A stretch of 31,971 nucleotides of DNA from Limnoraphis robusta CS-951 (GCF_000972705.2 NZ_LATL02000300.1:1-31971), one strand, 5' to 3'. Positions 17,476-27,039 are shown, numbered from the stretch's first letter. Numbers and translations: made by a program. Notes: a model not told the origin generated them from the letters alone.

Positions 17476-19797
17476 ATGCCAGCGTCCCCACCCAAAATCG
17501 GCGGAATTACCGCCCAATCTCCAGATCACGTTTCTTTAATATTTCCCCTCAAACACACCGAAGTTTTTGCCCAAATTTCCGGAAATTTATCTCGGGTTGA
17601 AATTAAACAAAGTTTTGAAAACCCTCTAACACAACCGATGGAGGCGGTTTATACCTTTCCGTTACCGGATGAAGCCGCAGTCGATCAAATGGAGATCAAA
17701 ATTGGCGATCGCACCATCAAAGGCGATATCAAAAAGCGAGAAGAAGCCCAACAAATTTATCAAACCGCAAAACAGCAAGGACGTACCGCAGGCCTACTTG
17801 AACAGCAGCGAGATAATATCTTTACCCAATCTTTAGCCAATATCAAACCGGGCGAAGAAATTGAAGTAATTATTCGCTATACCGACAGCCTAAAATTTGA
17901 AAAAGGGGATTATGAATTCGTTTTTCCAATGGTTGTCGGTCCCCGTTATATTCCCGGTGAAAAAATTGATCAAAGCGGGGATACAGACCAAGTTCCCGAC
18001 GCCTCTAAAATCACCCCGCCTATCGTCCCCGAGGGAACACGTTCCGGTCAAGATATCGGCGTAACCGTTGAAATTAATGCGGGTTTACCGATTTCCCAAG
18101 TTCGTTCGACTTCCCATCAAATTAACATCACAGAAAGCGGAGAAATTGTTACCGTTAAACTTGACAAAAAAGACACAATCCCCAACAAAGATTTAATTCT
18201 CCGCTATCAAGTTTCTGGAAACAATACCCAAGCAACGGCATTAACCCAAAGCGACGAACGGGGCGGACATTTTGCCCTTTATTTCATTCCCGCAATTGAG
18301 TACAAAACCGATGAAATTGTTGCCAAAGACGTTCTGTTTTTGATGGATACATCCGGTTCACAACAGGGCGATCCTCTGTTCAAATCTCAGGAGTTAATGC
18401 GGCGATTTATTAACGGGTTAAATCCAAATGACACCTTTAACATTATGGATTTTGCCAATACAACCTGCAAACTTTCAGAAACGCCGTTAGCCAACAGTCC
18501 CGAAAACCGCAGCCTCGCCATCAACTACGTTAATCAACTGCAAGCCAATGGCGGAACGGAACTCTTGAATGGGATTCTAGAAGTCTTAAAATTCCCCGAA
18601 GTTACCGACGGACGGTTGCGGAGTATTGTGTTGTTAACCGATGGATATATTGGCGATGAAAATGCCATTTTATCGGAAGTTAAAGACAACTTAAAACCAG
18701 GAAATCGCCTATACAGTTTTGGCGTGGGAAGTTCGGTGAATCGGTTTTTAATTAACCGCATAGCCGAAATTGGTCGGGGAATTTCGCGTGTTGTTCGTCA
18801 GGATGAACCGACTCAAGAAGTCGCCGAAAAGTTTTTTCGACAAATTAACAACCCCGTTCTAACTGACATCAATATTCACTGGGAAGGTAGCGGAGAAACC
18901 CCAGAAATTTACCCCGAAATTACCCCCGATTTATTTGCAGAACAGCCTTTAGTATTGTTCGGGCGAAAAGTTGATTCTGCTGCGGGTAATTTAAAAGTTA
19001 CCGGAAAAATTGCCAACGGAAACCCCTACGAACAAACCTTTTCCATTGATTTCTCAAATGCGGGAAATGTAGCCATCGCCCAATTGTGGGGACGACAACG
19101 CATTAAACACCTGATGAATCAGATGTTGAGTTACGAGACAAAATCGAATGTAGAAGCCGTTACAGACACCGCTTTAACCTATCAATTGTTATCGCAATAC
19201 ACCGCATTTGTAGCGGTTAGCGATGACGTTCGGGTTGACACAAACCAGCAGAATATTTCTGTTGAAGTTCCCCTAGAAATGCCCGAAGGTGTTAGTTATC
19301 GGGGTATGCTTGGGGCGGCTAACCTAAAAAGTGCTAGTATTCAGGGTATTGTTTCTCCAGGTTATTCACCGCCTCAAAGATCTTCCCTGGAACTCGGAGC
19401 AAAGGCTAGTTTCGCCCAGTCTATGTTTCGACGCAACCACAGAAGAAGTAACGATTCGGATTCCTCCGATTTTATGACTCAAGAAAGAGAAAGAGGAATA
19501 GAAGACTCAGTTCGCTATTCTTCCATAAAAGTCATCAAAACGACAGGATTAGATGAGGCGGAAACTCAAACATTAACCCAACACTTACAAACGCTCAAAA
19601 TTATCGCCGAGTTTACGGGTGAATTGGTGTTTGAACTGCGAGTTAAAGACGGACGTGTTAAGCGGATTGTAATTGATGAAAAAGCTTCTACATTGGACAA
19701 AGCAGTAATTAAGCTAATTCGTCAACACCTACAAACCTGGAAAGTTCCGAGTTCAGCCAGCGAACACATCGTTATCAAATTGCAGCTTAATTCCTAA
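17476..19797 (+). CDS. VIT and VWA domain protein (inter-alpha-trypsin-inhibitor heavy-chain-like)
   Basis: 773 residues. The N-terminal VIT domain (about 20-145) has EAVYTFPLPDEAAVDQMEIKIG and KGDIKKREEAQQIYQTAK. The VWA domain (about 285-460) has the metal-site motif DTSGS at residues 291-295, preceded by DVLFLM, and TDGYIGDE later. A middle region follows (about 470-640). After a polar linker comes a C-terminal domain (684-773) that is repeated in the truncated gene upstream. No signal peptide or membrane segment is evident. VIT/VWA pairs are thought to mediate metal-dependent protein interaction, and function in cyanobacteria is unknown. GGAGGG eight bases before ATG 17476 is a strong ribosome site. 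The stop abuts the repeat array. Confidence 0.92.
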   Translation: MPASPPKIGGITAQSPDHVSLIFPLKHTEVFAQISGNLSRVEIKQSFENPLTQPMEAVYTFPLPDEAAVDQMEIKIGDRTIKGDIKKREEAQQIYQTAKQQGRTAGLLEQQRDNIFTQSLANIKPGEEIEVIIRYTDSLKFEKGDYEFVFPMVVGPRYIPGEKIDQSGDTDQVPDASKITPPIVPEGTRSGQDIGVTVEINAGLPISQVRSTSHQINITESGEIVTVKLDKKDTIPNKDLILRYQVSGNNTQATALTQSDERGGHFALYFIPAIEYKTDEIVAKDVLFLMDTSGSQQGDPLFKSQELMRRFINGLNPNDTFNIMDFANTTCKLSETPLANSPENRSLAINYVNQLQANGGTELLNGILEVLKFPEVTDGRLRSIVLLTDGYIGDENAILSEVKDNLKPGNRLYSFGVGSSVNRFLINRIAEIGRGISRVVRQDEPTQEVAEKFFRQINNPVLTDINIHWEGSGETPEIYPEITPDLFAEQPLVLFGRKVDSAAGNLKVTGKIANGNPYEQTFSIDFSNAGNVAIAQLWGRQRIKHLMNQMLSYETKSNVEAVTDTALTYQLLSQYTAFVAVSDDVRVDTNQQNISVEVPLEMPEGVSYRGMLGAANLKSASIQGIVSPGYSPPQRSSLELGAKASFAQSMFRRNHRRSNDSDSSDFMTQERERGIEDSVRYSSIKVIKTTGLDEAETQTLTQHLQTLKIIAEFTGELVFELRVKDGRVKRIVIDEKASTLDKAVIKLIRQHLQTWKVPSSASEHIVIKLQLNS

Positions 19798-19798
19798 A

Positions 19799-20459
19799 AA
19801 TGTAGGTTGGGTTGAGGATACGAAACCCAACTGAAAATAACCCAACCTACTATCTTTTGGGTTTCACTGCGTTCTACTAAAAATGTAGGTTGGGTTGAGG
19901 ATACGAAACCCAACTTCAAACAACCCAACCTACTATCTATCTTTTGGGTTTCACTGCGTTCTACTAAAAATGTAGGTTGGGTTGAGGATACGAAACCCAA
20001 CTGAAAATAACCCAACCTACTATCTTTTGGGTTTCACTGCGTTCTACTAAAAATGTAGGTTGGGTTGAGGATACGAAACCCAACTTCAAACAACCCAACC
20101 TACTATCTATCTTTTGGGTTTCACTGCGTTCTACTAAAAATGTAGGTTGGGTTGAGGATACGAAACCCAACTGAAAATAACCCAACCTACTATCTTTTGG
20201 GTTTCACTGCGTTCTACTAAAAATGTAGGTTGGGTTGAGGATACGAAACCCAACTGAAAATAACCCAACCTACTATCTTTTGGGTTTCACTGCGTTCTAC
20301 CCAACCTACAATTTGTTTATCAGTAGGTTGGGTTGAGGATACGAAACCCAACTTCAAACAACCCAACCTACTATCTGTTGGGTTTCACTGCGTTCTACTA
20401 AAAATGTAGGTTGGGTTGAGGTTACGAAACCCAACTTCAAACAACCCAACCTACAATTT
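19799..20459. repeat. Array of eight 83-98 bp palindromic units between the VIT/VWA gene and purL
   Basis: Unit starts (TGTAGGTTGGGTT or close) fall at 19801, 19884, 19971, 20054, 20141, 20224, 20322 and 20405. Each unit has GTAGGTTGGGTT and its exact complement AACCCAACCTAC around a centre with a nested AACCCAAC. All but the last then have TTGGGTTTCACTGCGTTCTAC. Two versions alternate: A (83 bp, centre CTGAAAATA) and B (87 bp, centre TTCAAACA with an extra CTAT). Together they make an A+B unit of 170 bp that is itself repeated. The sixth unit carries a variant tail of 98 bp. The array fills the whole 665-bp gap, and the last hairpin ends in a T-run three bases before the purL stop region. 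Confidence 0.95.
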
Positions 20460-20462
20460 TTT

Positions 20463-22847
20463 TTATGAGTGCATCCGTCGTTCAATGGCATTGAAATAAC
20501 AGTCTTTCATTTCAACAACTCCCATTTCAACCAACGTTAACTCATCTCCCGCCAATATTTTCAACGGCGCCGAACTTCCTTCAACTTTCCCCAAATTGTG
20601 CCAAAATTCTCCCTTTTCTCCCAACTGTTGTTGCAGATAATTTTCCCAGTTTGCTTGATTTTGAGGACTCACGGAAACCAAAATTCTCGCCCCACCTTCA
20701 GCAAATAAAATCCTATCCCAACGTCGTTGTAAAAGCGAATCTATTCCTAAATCAATTGTCGCGCCTTTCTCACTATTAATACAACATTCCGCTAACGCAA
20801 CCGCTAACCCTCCCTCAGCAGAATCATGGGCAGAATTCACCCAACTTTGACGAATTCCCTCCCGACAAACTGCTTGTACTTTGCGTTCTAAATCATAATC
20901 CACTTCTGGCGGTTTCCCAGCAATAATACCATGAATTTGGGCTAAATATTCAGAAGCCCCTAAACTGATTCGGCTATCTTTGATTTCCGTTTCTTCTGCT
21001 TGAAATTGCCCCAATCCTAACAGATAAATAATATCCCCTTCCGTTTGCCAAGCCAACCCACAAGTTTGAGAAATATCATTAACTAATCCTACCATTCCAA
21101 TCACAGGAGTCGGATAAATCGCTTGGGGTTTTCCCTCAGAATCTAACGTTTCATTATACAGCGAAACATTCCCCCCCGTTACAGGTGTAGAAAACTCCCC
21201 ACAAGCCTCAGCAATACCCCGACAAGCTTCTGCTAATTGCCAATATCCCACCGGATGTTCAGGGCTACCAAAATTCAAATTATCGGTAACAGCAATAGGT
21301 TCAGCCCCCACACAACTAAGGTTTCTAGCGGCTTCTGCAACCACCGCTTTTGCCCCTTCATAGGGATTCAAATAAACATAACGAGAATTACAATCAACCG
21401 TTGCGGCAACACCTCGTTTATAGTCTATTTTGGCTTTATTTTCATAATAATTCACCGGACGTAAACGGACAATTGCCGCATCTCCACCGCCTGGTAAAAT
21501 AACAGTATTATTTTGAACTTGATGGTCATATTGTCCATACACCCAACGTTTAGAAGCAATACTCGGCGTATCTAACAACGTGAGTAAAATTTCATTCCAG
21601 GTTTTGAACGTATTATTAATATGAATCCCTGAAACCGTACAAGGGGGTAATAAATCCTCCGTCCATTCCCAAGCTTTACGGGCATATTCAGGGGCTTGGG
21701 CTAACAGTTCCCGATGATAAATTGGCGTGTTATCGGCTAAAGCCGTTGCGGGAATTTCTGCGGCAATTTCCCCTTTAAACAATATTCTAACAATCGGTTC
21801 TTCGATAACCGTTCCCGCCACAACCGCTTGCAGTCCCCAGCGATGAAAAATATCAATTAATTCCTGTTCCCGCCCTTTTTCTCCCACAAATAACATTCGT
21901 TCCTGAGACTCAGATAACAAATATTCATAAGGCACCATTCCCGTTTCCCGAACCGGAATTTTATCTAAGTCTAATTCAATCCCAACGCCGCCTTTTGCTG
22001 CCATTTCCGAAGTCGAACAGGTAATCCCCGCCGCCCCCATATCTTGGGCTGCAACAACCGCCCCCGTTTTAAACGCCTCCAAACAAGCCTCAACCAAGGA
22101 TTTCTCTAAAAACGGGTCGCCCACCTGTACCGCCGGACGGTCTTCTATCGACTCCTCGCTGAGTTCCGCACTGGCAAAACTGGCGCCGCCCATGCCATCC
22201 CGTCCGGTTGTTGAACCAACATATAGCACGGGATTCCCGAAGCCAGAAGCCCCCGATTTGACAATTTCCGACGTTTCCATCAAACCGATAGCCATCGCGT
22301 TTACAAGGGGATTTCCGGCGTAGGCTGGGTCAAAATAGACTTCACCGCCCACAGTCGGGACGCCGAAACAGTTGCCATAATGGGCAATTCCTGAAACCAC
22401 GCCACTAAACTGGGTTCGGGTACGGGCGTCATCGAGGGAACCAAACCGCAACGAGTTTAACACAGCGATGGGACGCGCCCCCATTGTAAAAATATCTCGC
22501 AAAATTCCGCCGACTCCGGTTGCAGCGCCTTGGAAGGGTTCAACGGCTGAGGGGTGGTTATGGGACTCAATTTTAAATGCCAATTGTAGGCCGTCTCCGA
22601 AGTCTACCACACCCGCATTTTCTCCGGGGCCGACTAAGATGCGATCGCCTGTGGTGGGGAATTGTTTTAACAGAGGACGGGAGTTTTTGTAGCAGCAGTG
22701 TTCACTCCACATCACGCCAAACATACCCAGTTCCGCTTTGTTGGGGTGGCGTCCGAGACGTTGAACGATTTCTTCGTATTCGCCGGGTTTAATGCCTTCG
22801 TTGGCGATTTCTTCGGGGGTAAAGGGGTAAGGGGCGGAGGTAGACAT
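20463..22847 (-). CDS. purL: Phosphoribosylformylglycinamidine synthase subunit PurL
   Basis: Fourth step of purine synthesis: converts FGAR to FGAM with ATP and ammonia delivered by PurQ, with PurS. At 794 residues it is the small, three-component form. Diagnostic segments are [21 protein letters not shown] at the N-terminus, GIGPGENAG-like [35 protein letters not shown] with the catalytic His, and [26 protein letters not shown] begins the second half and [14 protein letters not shown] closes the second ATP-like site. No purQ or purS gene is nearby. Its first 19 codons and upstream DNA are duplicated at 27290-27434. The 3' end borders the palindromic array, which is its likely transcription end. 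Confidence 0.97.
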   Translation of the reverse strand: MSTSAPYPFTPEEIANEGIKPGEYEEIVQRLGRHPNKAELGMFGVMWSEHCCYKNSRPLLKQFPTTGDRILVGPGENAGVVDFGDGLQLAFKIESHNHPSAVEPFQGAATGVGGILRDIFTMGARPIAVLNSLRFGSLDDARTRTQFSGVVSGIAHYGNCFGVPTVGGEVYFDPAYAGNPLVNAMAIGLMETSEIVKSGASGFGNPVLYVGSTTGRDGMGGASFASAELSEESIEDRPAVQVGDPFLEKSLVEACLEAFKTGAVVAAQDMGAAGITCSTSEMAAKGGVGIELDLDKIPVRETGMVPYEYLLSESQERMLFVGEKGREQELIDIFHRWGLQAVVAGTVIEEPIVRILFKGEIAAEIPATALADNTPIYHRELLAQAPEYARKAWEWTEDLLPPCTVSGIHINNTFKTWNEILLTLLDTPSIASKRWVYGQYDHQVQNNTVILPGGGDAAIVRLRPVNYYENKAKIDYKRGVAATVDCNSRYVYLNPYEGAKAVVAEAARNLSCVGAEPIAVTDNLNFGSPEHPVGYWQLAEACRGIAEACGEFSTPVTGGNVSLYNETLDSEGKPQAIYPTPVIGMVGLVNDISQTCGLAWQTEGDIIYLLGLGQFQAEETEIKDSRISLGASEYLAQIHGIIAGKPPEVDYDLERKVQAVCREGIRQSWVNSAHDSAEGGLAVALAECCINSEKGATIDLGIDSLLQRRWDRILFAEGGARILVSVSPQNQANWENYLQQQLGEKGEFWHNLGKVEGSSAPLKILAGDELTLVEMGVVEMKDCYFNAIERRMHS

Positions 22848-22933
22848 TTCAGGGCGATCGCATCACAGCAAAATTATTTTACCGACATTTGGGCAACAGT
22901 TGACTCAATAAAGTTAAAAAATCCCTAAATTTA
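22788..22933. repeat. Direct repeat flanking the accessory module, left copy (purL 5' end and leader)
   Basis: Begins TTTAATGCCTTCG within purL codons 17-20 and runs through the purL start and leader, including GGGCGATCGCATCACAGCA, to ATCCCTAAATTTA. The right copy at 27290-27434 is almost identical over 145 bases. Looser similarity continues past both, to about 23180 and 27600. Confidence 0.9.
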
Positions 22934-23018
22934 CCAGTCGGGGCGTTTTTGCTTGCGCCCTAAAAAGATAGAATGAATTGGATTAGGATCATGTATATTT
23001 GTAGCCCAAAAACTCATT

Positions 23019-23282
23019 ATGAAAGTAAAAGGAATTATTCGAGGTCAAACCATCCACCTTTTAGAACCGATATCAATCGGGGATGGAGTATAAATAGAAG
23101 TAGACATTCCCGATAATATTACTATCGTTCCAGACTGGGATAAACTGAAAGAACTTATCGGAATTTGCCAAAATGATTCAGAACTTGACGAAATATTCGC
23201 GGAAATCAATCATCAGCGTTACTCTGATTTAACCTATCCTTTTCTGAACAAATTATCAAAAAATCTATCTATGGATTTTTAA
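23019..23282 (+). pseudogene. Antitoxin-like gene with a premature stop
   Basis: The frame from ATG 23019 reads MKVKGIIRGQTIHLLEPISI-GDGV, then TAA at 23091-23093, then IEVDIPDNITIVPDW... and LDEIFAEINHQRYSDL, ending at TAA 23280. Apart from the one stop, 87 codons are open. The N-terminal part, a short beta hairpin with IRGQTIxLLEP, and the C-terminal EIFAEIxxQR are typical of small antitoxins that pair with PIN-domain toxins in cyanobacteria. A single C-to-T change (CAA to TAA) would explain the stop. No toxin follows; the last 14 bases overlap the 3' end of the HEPN gene on the other strand. Confidence 0.75.
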
Positions 23283-23901
23283 GATATAGTTTATTGTCAA
23301 GGTAATCAATAATTAAAATTGCCAATTCATACATTACTTCTATCGCTGCTTTTTCATATTCCTCGTATTCTTTTAAGTCTTGAATAATCATTTTCTTTCC
23401 ATGAGCAATTTCATTTCTTCTTGTTACCAAAGTTTTCAGTTTAAATTCATATTCATCTATTCGCCTACAATTAAGGCATACTTTTATTGAATTATCCTTA
23501 AATAACTTAGGATATAGATTTGATTGGGTTTCTAACTTAACTTGAAAATCAAGATTGTCTTCTAGCATTGTTCTAAATCCTGTTTGTCCAAAATTCCACA
23601 GACTTTCAGGTGATAAATCTCCTTTCAAGCTCTTAAATTGCTTTTGAAGTGACAGTTTAGCTATTTCATCTTTACAGTCTTTTCTTTTGATACCTGCCTT
23701 TTGCAGTTCGTCTAGATATAAATCCCACGCAAACTTACAAAACCCTTCATAATGGGCATAAAGCATTGCCCATAGAGCGCGAAGAAGCACTCTGGATCTA
23801 TCAGTATCTTTTGAGGCTGCAAAAGCTTCCTTTCTTAATATGGCAAGTTCTGCCTCTCTCCAATTTAGATCCTCTTCTAATTGCTTTAACCAGTTACTCA
23901 T
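23269..23901 (-). CDS. HEPN-domain RNase-like protein (MAE_28990/MAE_18760-like)
   Basis: 210 residues, mostly helical. It has the HEPN RNase motif Rx4H as R162-NEIA-H167, preceded by a long helix with EFKLKTLVTR. The N-terminal part RVLLRALWAMLYAHYEGFCKFA is characteristic of the MAE_28990/MAE_18760 HEPN-like group named from Microcystis. HEPN proteins of this kind are metal-independent ribonucleases and often act as toxins in defence or toxin-antitoxin modules. The start codon lies inside the end of the DUF262 gene (8-nt overlap, ATGAGTAA), so the two are translationally coupled. The exact target is unknown. The group name is from memory and needs a profile search; the motif is directly visible. 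Confidence 0.82.
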   Translation of the reverse strand: MSNWLKQLEEDLNWREAELAILRKEAFAASKDTDRSRVLLRALWAMLYAHYEGFCKFAWDLYLDELQKAGIKRKDCKDEIAKLSLQKQFKSLKGDLSPESLWNFGQTGFRTMLEDNLDFQVKLETQSNLYPKLFKDNSIKVCLNCRRIDEYEFKLKTLVTRRNEIAHGKKMIIQDLKEYEEYEKAAIEVMYELAILIIDYLDNKLYLKNP

Positions 23902-24979
23902 TTATCAATTCTAAAAGGGCATCTTGAATTACTTTAATTCTTCCTTCTAATTTAGACAGCTTATTAGCTCCTGAACCTGTATTATCTCTAAATTCATCAG
24001 TCTGAACTGTATCTATTATCTTTTGTTTAACTTGCTGCCTTGAAACATGATGAATTTGATCGATCACATTAAGAGTGCCTACAGTAATTGCTTCATAGTA
24101 AGCAGGCGCAAGGCCACCAATAGGTTTGTCTCCTCTATATTTCACAAATGCCCCTTCTCCGAGTATATAGCTTAAAAAATCGAATAACTTATTAAATTCA
24201 TAGTCTTCTTTTTTATAGTCAAATTCTATTTGATTAAGCAAAACTTTTTCCATGTAATTATCCAACCAATCTTGCACACTTCCTTTAAATAAACTTCTGG
24301 CGTTTTTTGTCGCAAAAAATCTCAACACTAATTCTTCATCTCCTTTTTTTTCTTTCTCAACTTGCGCCAATGTTTCTATACAATTCATAAAACCAGAATG
24401 AGATGCTTTATCTTGAATAAAAGAATAAAAACGAATACCATCTTCACCTATCATCCGAGCAGAACAATTGCGAATTTCTTGAGGATCTAAAATCTCTCCG
24501 CCTGTATTCAAGCGTTTAAACATAGCGTACCGTAACATTGACTTACTTTGACGTTTGATAATTACTGTTCTAACAGATGATCGTTTAATTGTAAGTCTAA
24601 GTCGTAACGATAAATCATCGTATTTCTTTTCGTTAAGTTCTTTGACTAAATCGCATCCTTGAAGAGTAAGAGGCTCTAAATTTAAAAGATCGGGATTTAT
24701 AAATTGAATAACAGAACTCACTCTCTGTAAACCATCAATTAATTCAAAAACACCATTTTCCCTTTCTATAACGAAAATTTGAGGGATGGGAAGTTCTAGA
24801 AGGATAGATTCTATCAGGCGAGATCTTTGATCGTTAGACCATCTGAAAAGACGTTGATACTCGGGCTGAATTTTCAGTTCTTTTTCCGAATACAAATTTA
24901 CAATCTCACCAAAGCTTAGATCCAGCGCTTCAGTGCGTACTTCACCTATTTTTTTATCAATAAAATCTTCTAAATCCAT
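23894..24979 (-). CDS. DUF262 (GmrSD/ParB-like) protein
   Basis: 361 residues from ATG 24979. That start has AAGAGG five bases upstream and is preferred over ATG 25003. The N-terminal DUF262 domain shows IQPEYQRLFRWSNDQRSRLIESILLELPIP and the ParB-like core DGLQR at residues 82-86, where the family usually has DGQQR. MLRYAMFKRLNTGGEIL is the second conserved block. DUF262 domains hydrolyse NTPs and occur in type IV restriction enzymes such as GmrSD and in other anti-phage proteins. Here the C-terminal nuclease half of GmrD is missing, and the HEPN protein encoded next may provide the nuclease. The gap to the upstream TGT-like gene is 146 bases. Confidence 0.88.
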   Translation of the reverse strand: MDLEDFIDKKIGEVRTEALDLSFGEIVNLYSEKELKIQPEYQRLFRWSNDQRSRLIESILLELPIPQIFVIERENGVFELIDGLQRVSSVIQFINPDLLNLEPLTLQGCDLVKELNEKKYDDLSLRLRLTIKRSSVRTVIIKRQSKSMLRYAMFKRLNTGGEILDPQEIRNCSARMIGEDGIRFYSFIQDKASHSGFMNCIETLAQVEKEKKGDEELVLRFFATKNARSLFKGSVQDWLDNYMEKVLLNQIEFDYKKEDYEFNKLFDFLSYILGEGAFVKYRGDKPIGGLAPAYYEAITVGTLNVIDQIHHVSRQQVKQKIIDTVQTDEFRDNTGSGANKLSKLEGRIKVIQDALLELINE

Positions 24980-25125
24980 TTTTACCTCTTGAAGATGAAA
25001 CATTAACCAGGTTTAATTAAAAACTCAAATTCAAATTTATACTTATTTTGTCTATGCTTTATGTTCTAATAAACTCCCCTAAATTTTATGATTTATGTTT
25101 TCCGTTTGTTCTGTTATTTATGTGA

Positions 25126-26985
25126 TTAAAATTGACTGAGAATAGCATTAACCTGCTCTACTAATTCTGCCACATTTTCTTTTCTATAGAACTCAGAGAA
25201 TCTGCGACTTTTAGGTTTAACAGGAAGTACCAGAAAATCAGATACCACTTTTGCTGTTTGTTCTAGAACAATTCGATAAGCCATGCTGGTTGCGTATCCA
25301 ATACAAGCAATATAGCGATCGCTGTACCGTTCTATATAGGAAACCAGCCGCTCTGTAATTAAGGCACTCTGGACTTTATCGATCTGCTCTAAACGAAAAT
25401 CATAACTCATAATAGCGGGTTTTTGCTCATATTCCTCTGGCACAGGCCCATAAAGTCCAGACAATGTAACTTTTTGTATCAAATCTGTCTTTTCACCTAA
25501 AATTTTCTCCAGTCGTTCTGAAATAAATTGATGAGAATGAGACTTAGAATAGGGTTTACCACCGGAACAAGGAATAATCAATAACACCTGCTTATTTTTT
25601 AAAGGCTTGTAACCATTACTGAGAATATTGAAATCATCTGGAGTATGCTTTAAAGAAATAACTTGATTTTTTACAGGATTCTTTTGTTTATTTTGGAATG
25701 ACACTGGTATGAGTATGCGCGAAAGTCTAACTCTCAAATCCTCCTGTTCTTGTGCAATAAAATGTAGTGCTGGACGCAACTTAGAAAAATTTTCAGTATG
25801 TTCAATTAAATATTCTTGTAATGAATCTGCCGCTATAGCATCTTTAGTTTTTTCAACAATTCGGAAATCCATCTCTAGATTATGTAAAGCAATATCTCCA
25901 TAATATTTGCTTTTGTAGTGGCCGTTATGGGCTGGAATACCTCGAATATCTGAAGTCAGTGCATTTTTTATATGTTCTAAATTCCCTTGTTGACAGACTC
26001 GACAATTACAGGTTAACTCTTCCATTTCTAAAACATGAAGATATCGTCCATTTTCAGGATTAATATACTCTAAACTTCTAGCTTCTTGAACATAGGTACT
26101 AGAGTCAAAGCTATCAACTCCCAAGTAAGCAAGTAAAGGAATTAGACTCCCCGTAATTCCGAAAACATGAATTGGTGTTTTATTACGTTTATTTTCTGGA
26201 ATACTTTCCTGTAGCCCTAAAAGAAGATTAACAATTATTTCGTATTTGTGACCTCCTCGTAATGGTACTAATGAGCCTACAGCCAATCCAAAGTTCGTCT
26301 CTTTTAACTCTTCCCTATTAAACTGATCAAAAATTTGCCTAACGTAATTACCGATACCCTCTCGATCTTGACCATGAGTGGCGACGTAAAGAAAAGGTTT
26401 GTAGTCCGAGTTAAGTTTAAGTTGTAATGCCATAGTAACAGCATTATCTATGCTTTTTTGCATTCTTTCTTTGGCTTCTTCAACTGCTAAATTAGGAGGC
26501 AAAGGATAATCTAGCGTCGCAATAATATCACCACCAAAATCTTGTTGTAGGTTAAGAATGGACTGGGGGCCTTGACCATTCTCAATGGATAAACCATAGG
26601 CAGATAAGTCTACACTCTTTTTCCAGAGAAGTTGATAGCCACCAGAGTCAAGAAATAAAGGTGCGGTATAGCTAGTTAAAGGTGGTGAAACTTCCTCTAT
26701 GTAACGTTGTTTTATCCCTTTTTCTCTCCATTTCTCTAAAGATTGACTTCGTTGCCGAATAAAGTCTAAAAAATGAAGTACCTGAGACATTACAGGTTTA
26801 TTACGTCGTAGTAAGCCGTTGGATTCATCTGCTTGTAAAATATATTTCCATAATCCCCCTCCTTTGGGCGTTGTACCAGTAATCAAAGATACAACAGGAA
26901 ATAAGATAGGCGTAGAGATCGATTGATTGTTATTAAGATCTAGTGTTCCTATACGACCGTGCTTAAAAGATTGACCTGAAAACAT
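25126..26985 (-). CDS. Fused tRNA-guanine-transglycosylase / archaeosine-synthase-like protein
   Basis: 619 residues with two parts. Residues 1-380 form a TGT-type barrel. Asp113 in LDSGGYQ corresponds to the base-binding Asp of TGT, and GVDSFDSSTYVQEAR (Asp291/Asp294) to the nucleophile region. The zinc ligands are Cys326, Cys328, Cys331 and probably His368 (CNCRVC...LHN). All catalytic elements appear intact. Residues 465-600 resemble the core of archaeal ArcS. The ArcS motif PCx3KPYx2Sx2H is met exactly by Pro472-Cys473, Lys477-Pro-Tyr, Ser482 and His485, and SGLYGPVPEEYE...YDF follows. ArcS joins lysine to preQ0 via that Lys. The substrate could be tRNA or DNA (DpdA-like). Normal Q-tRNA TGT is shorter and lacks the second part. 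First gene of the module, with its own predicted promoter. Confidence 0.85.
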   Translation of the reverse strand: MFSGQSFKHGRIGTLDLNNNQSISTPILFPVVSLITGTTPKGGGLWKYILQADESNGLLRRNKPVMSQVLHFLDFIRQRSQSLEKWREKGIKQRYIEEVSPPLTSYTAPLFLDSGGYQLLWKKSVDLSAYGLSIENGQGPQSILNLQQDFGGDIIATLDYPLPPNLAVEEAKERMQKSIDNAVTMALQLKLNSDYKPFLYVATHGQDREGIGNYVRQIFDQFNREELKETNFGLAVGSLVPLRGGHKYEIIVNLLLGLQESIPENKRNKTPIHVFGITGSLIPLLAYLGVDSFDSSTYVQEARSLEYINPENGRYLHVLEMEELTCNCRVCQQGNLEHIKNALTSDIRGIPAHNGHYKSKYYGDIALHNLEMDFRIVEKTKDAIAADSLQEYLIEHTENFSKLRPALHFIAQEQEDLRVRLSRILIPVSFQNKQKNPVKNQVISLKHTPDDFNILSNGYKPLKNKQVLLIIPCSGGKPYSKSHSHQFISERLEKILGEKTDLIQKVTLSGLYGPVPEEYEQKPAIMSYDFRLEQIDKVQSALITERLVSYIERYSDRYIACIGYATSMAYRIVLEQTAKVVSDFLVLPVKPKSRRFSEFYRKENVAELVEQVNAILSQF

Positions 26986-27010
26986 ACTTTAACCTAGAGA
27001 GAGGGATGAA

Positions 27011-27039
27011 ATTATCGTATCCCTAAAACTTATTGTTGA
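27011..27039 (-). promoter_or_regulatory. Predicted promoter of the TGT/DUF262/HEPN module
   Basis: On the minus strand TCAACA (27034-27039) and GATAAT (27011-27016) are separated by exactly 17 bases. The implied start near 27004 leaves a leader of about 19 nt. AGG about seven bases before ATG 26985 is a weak ribosome site. Confidence 0.45.

Noticed and set aside
19794..20185. Two identical 73-codon minus-strand frames in the repeat array
   Set aside because: They arise from the 170-bp block duplication and read through palindromes; there is no ribosome site and no independent protein signal.
19799..20459. Possible CRISPR array
   Set aside because: Units are 83-98 bp and repeat along their whole length; there are no unique spacers between short constant repeats, and no cas genes nearby.
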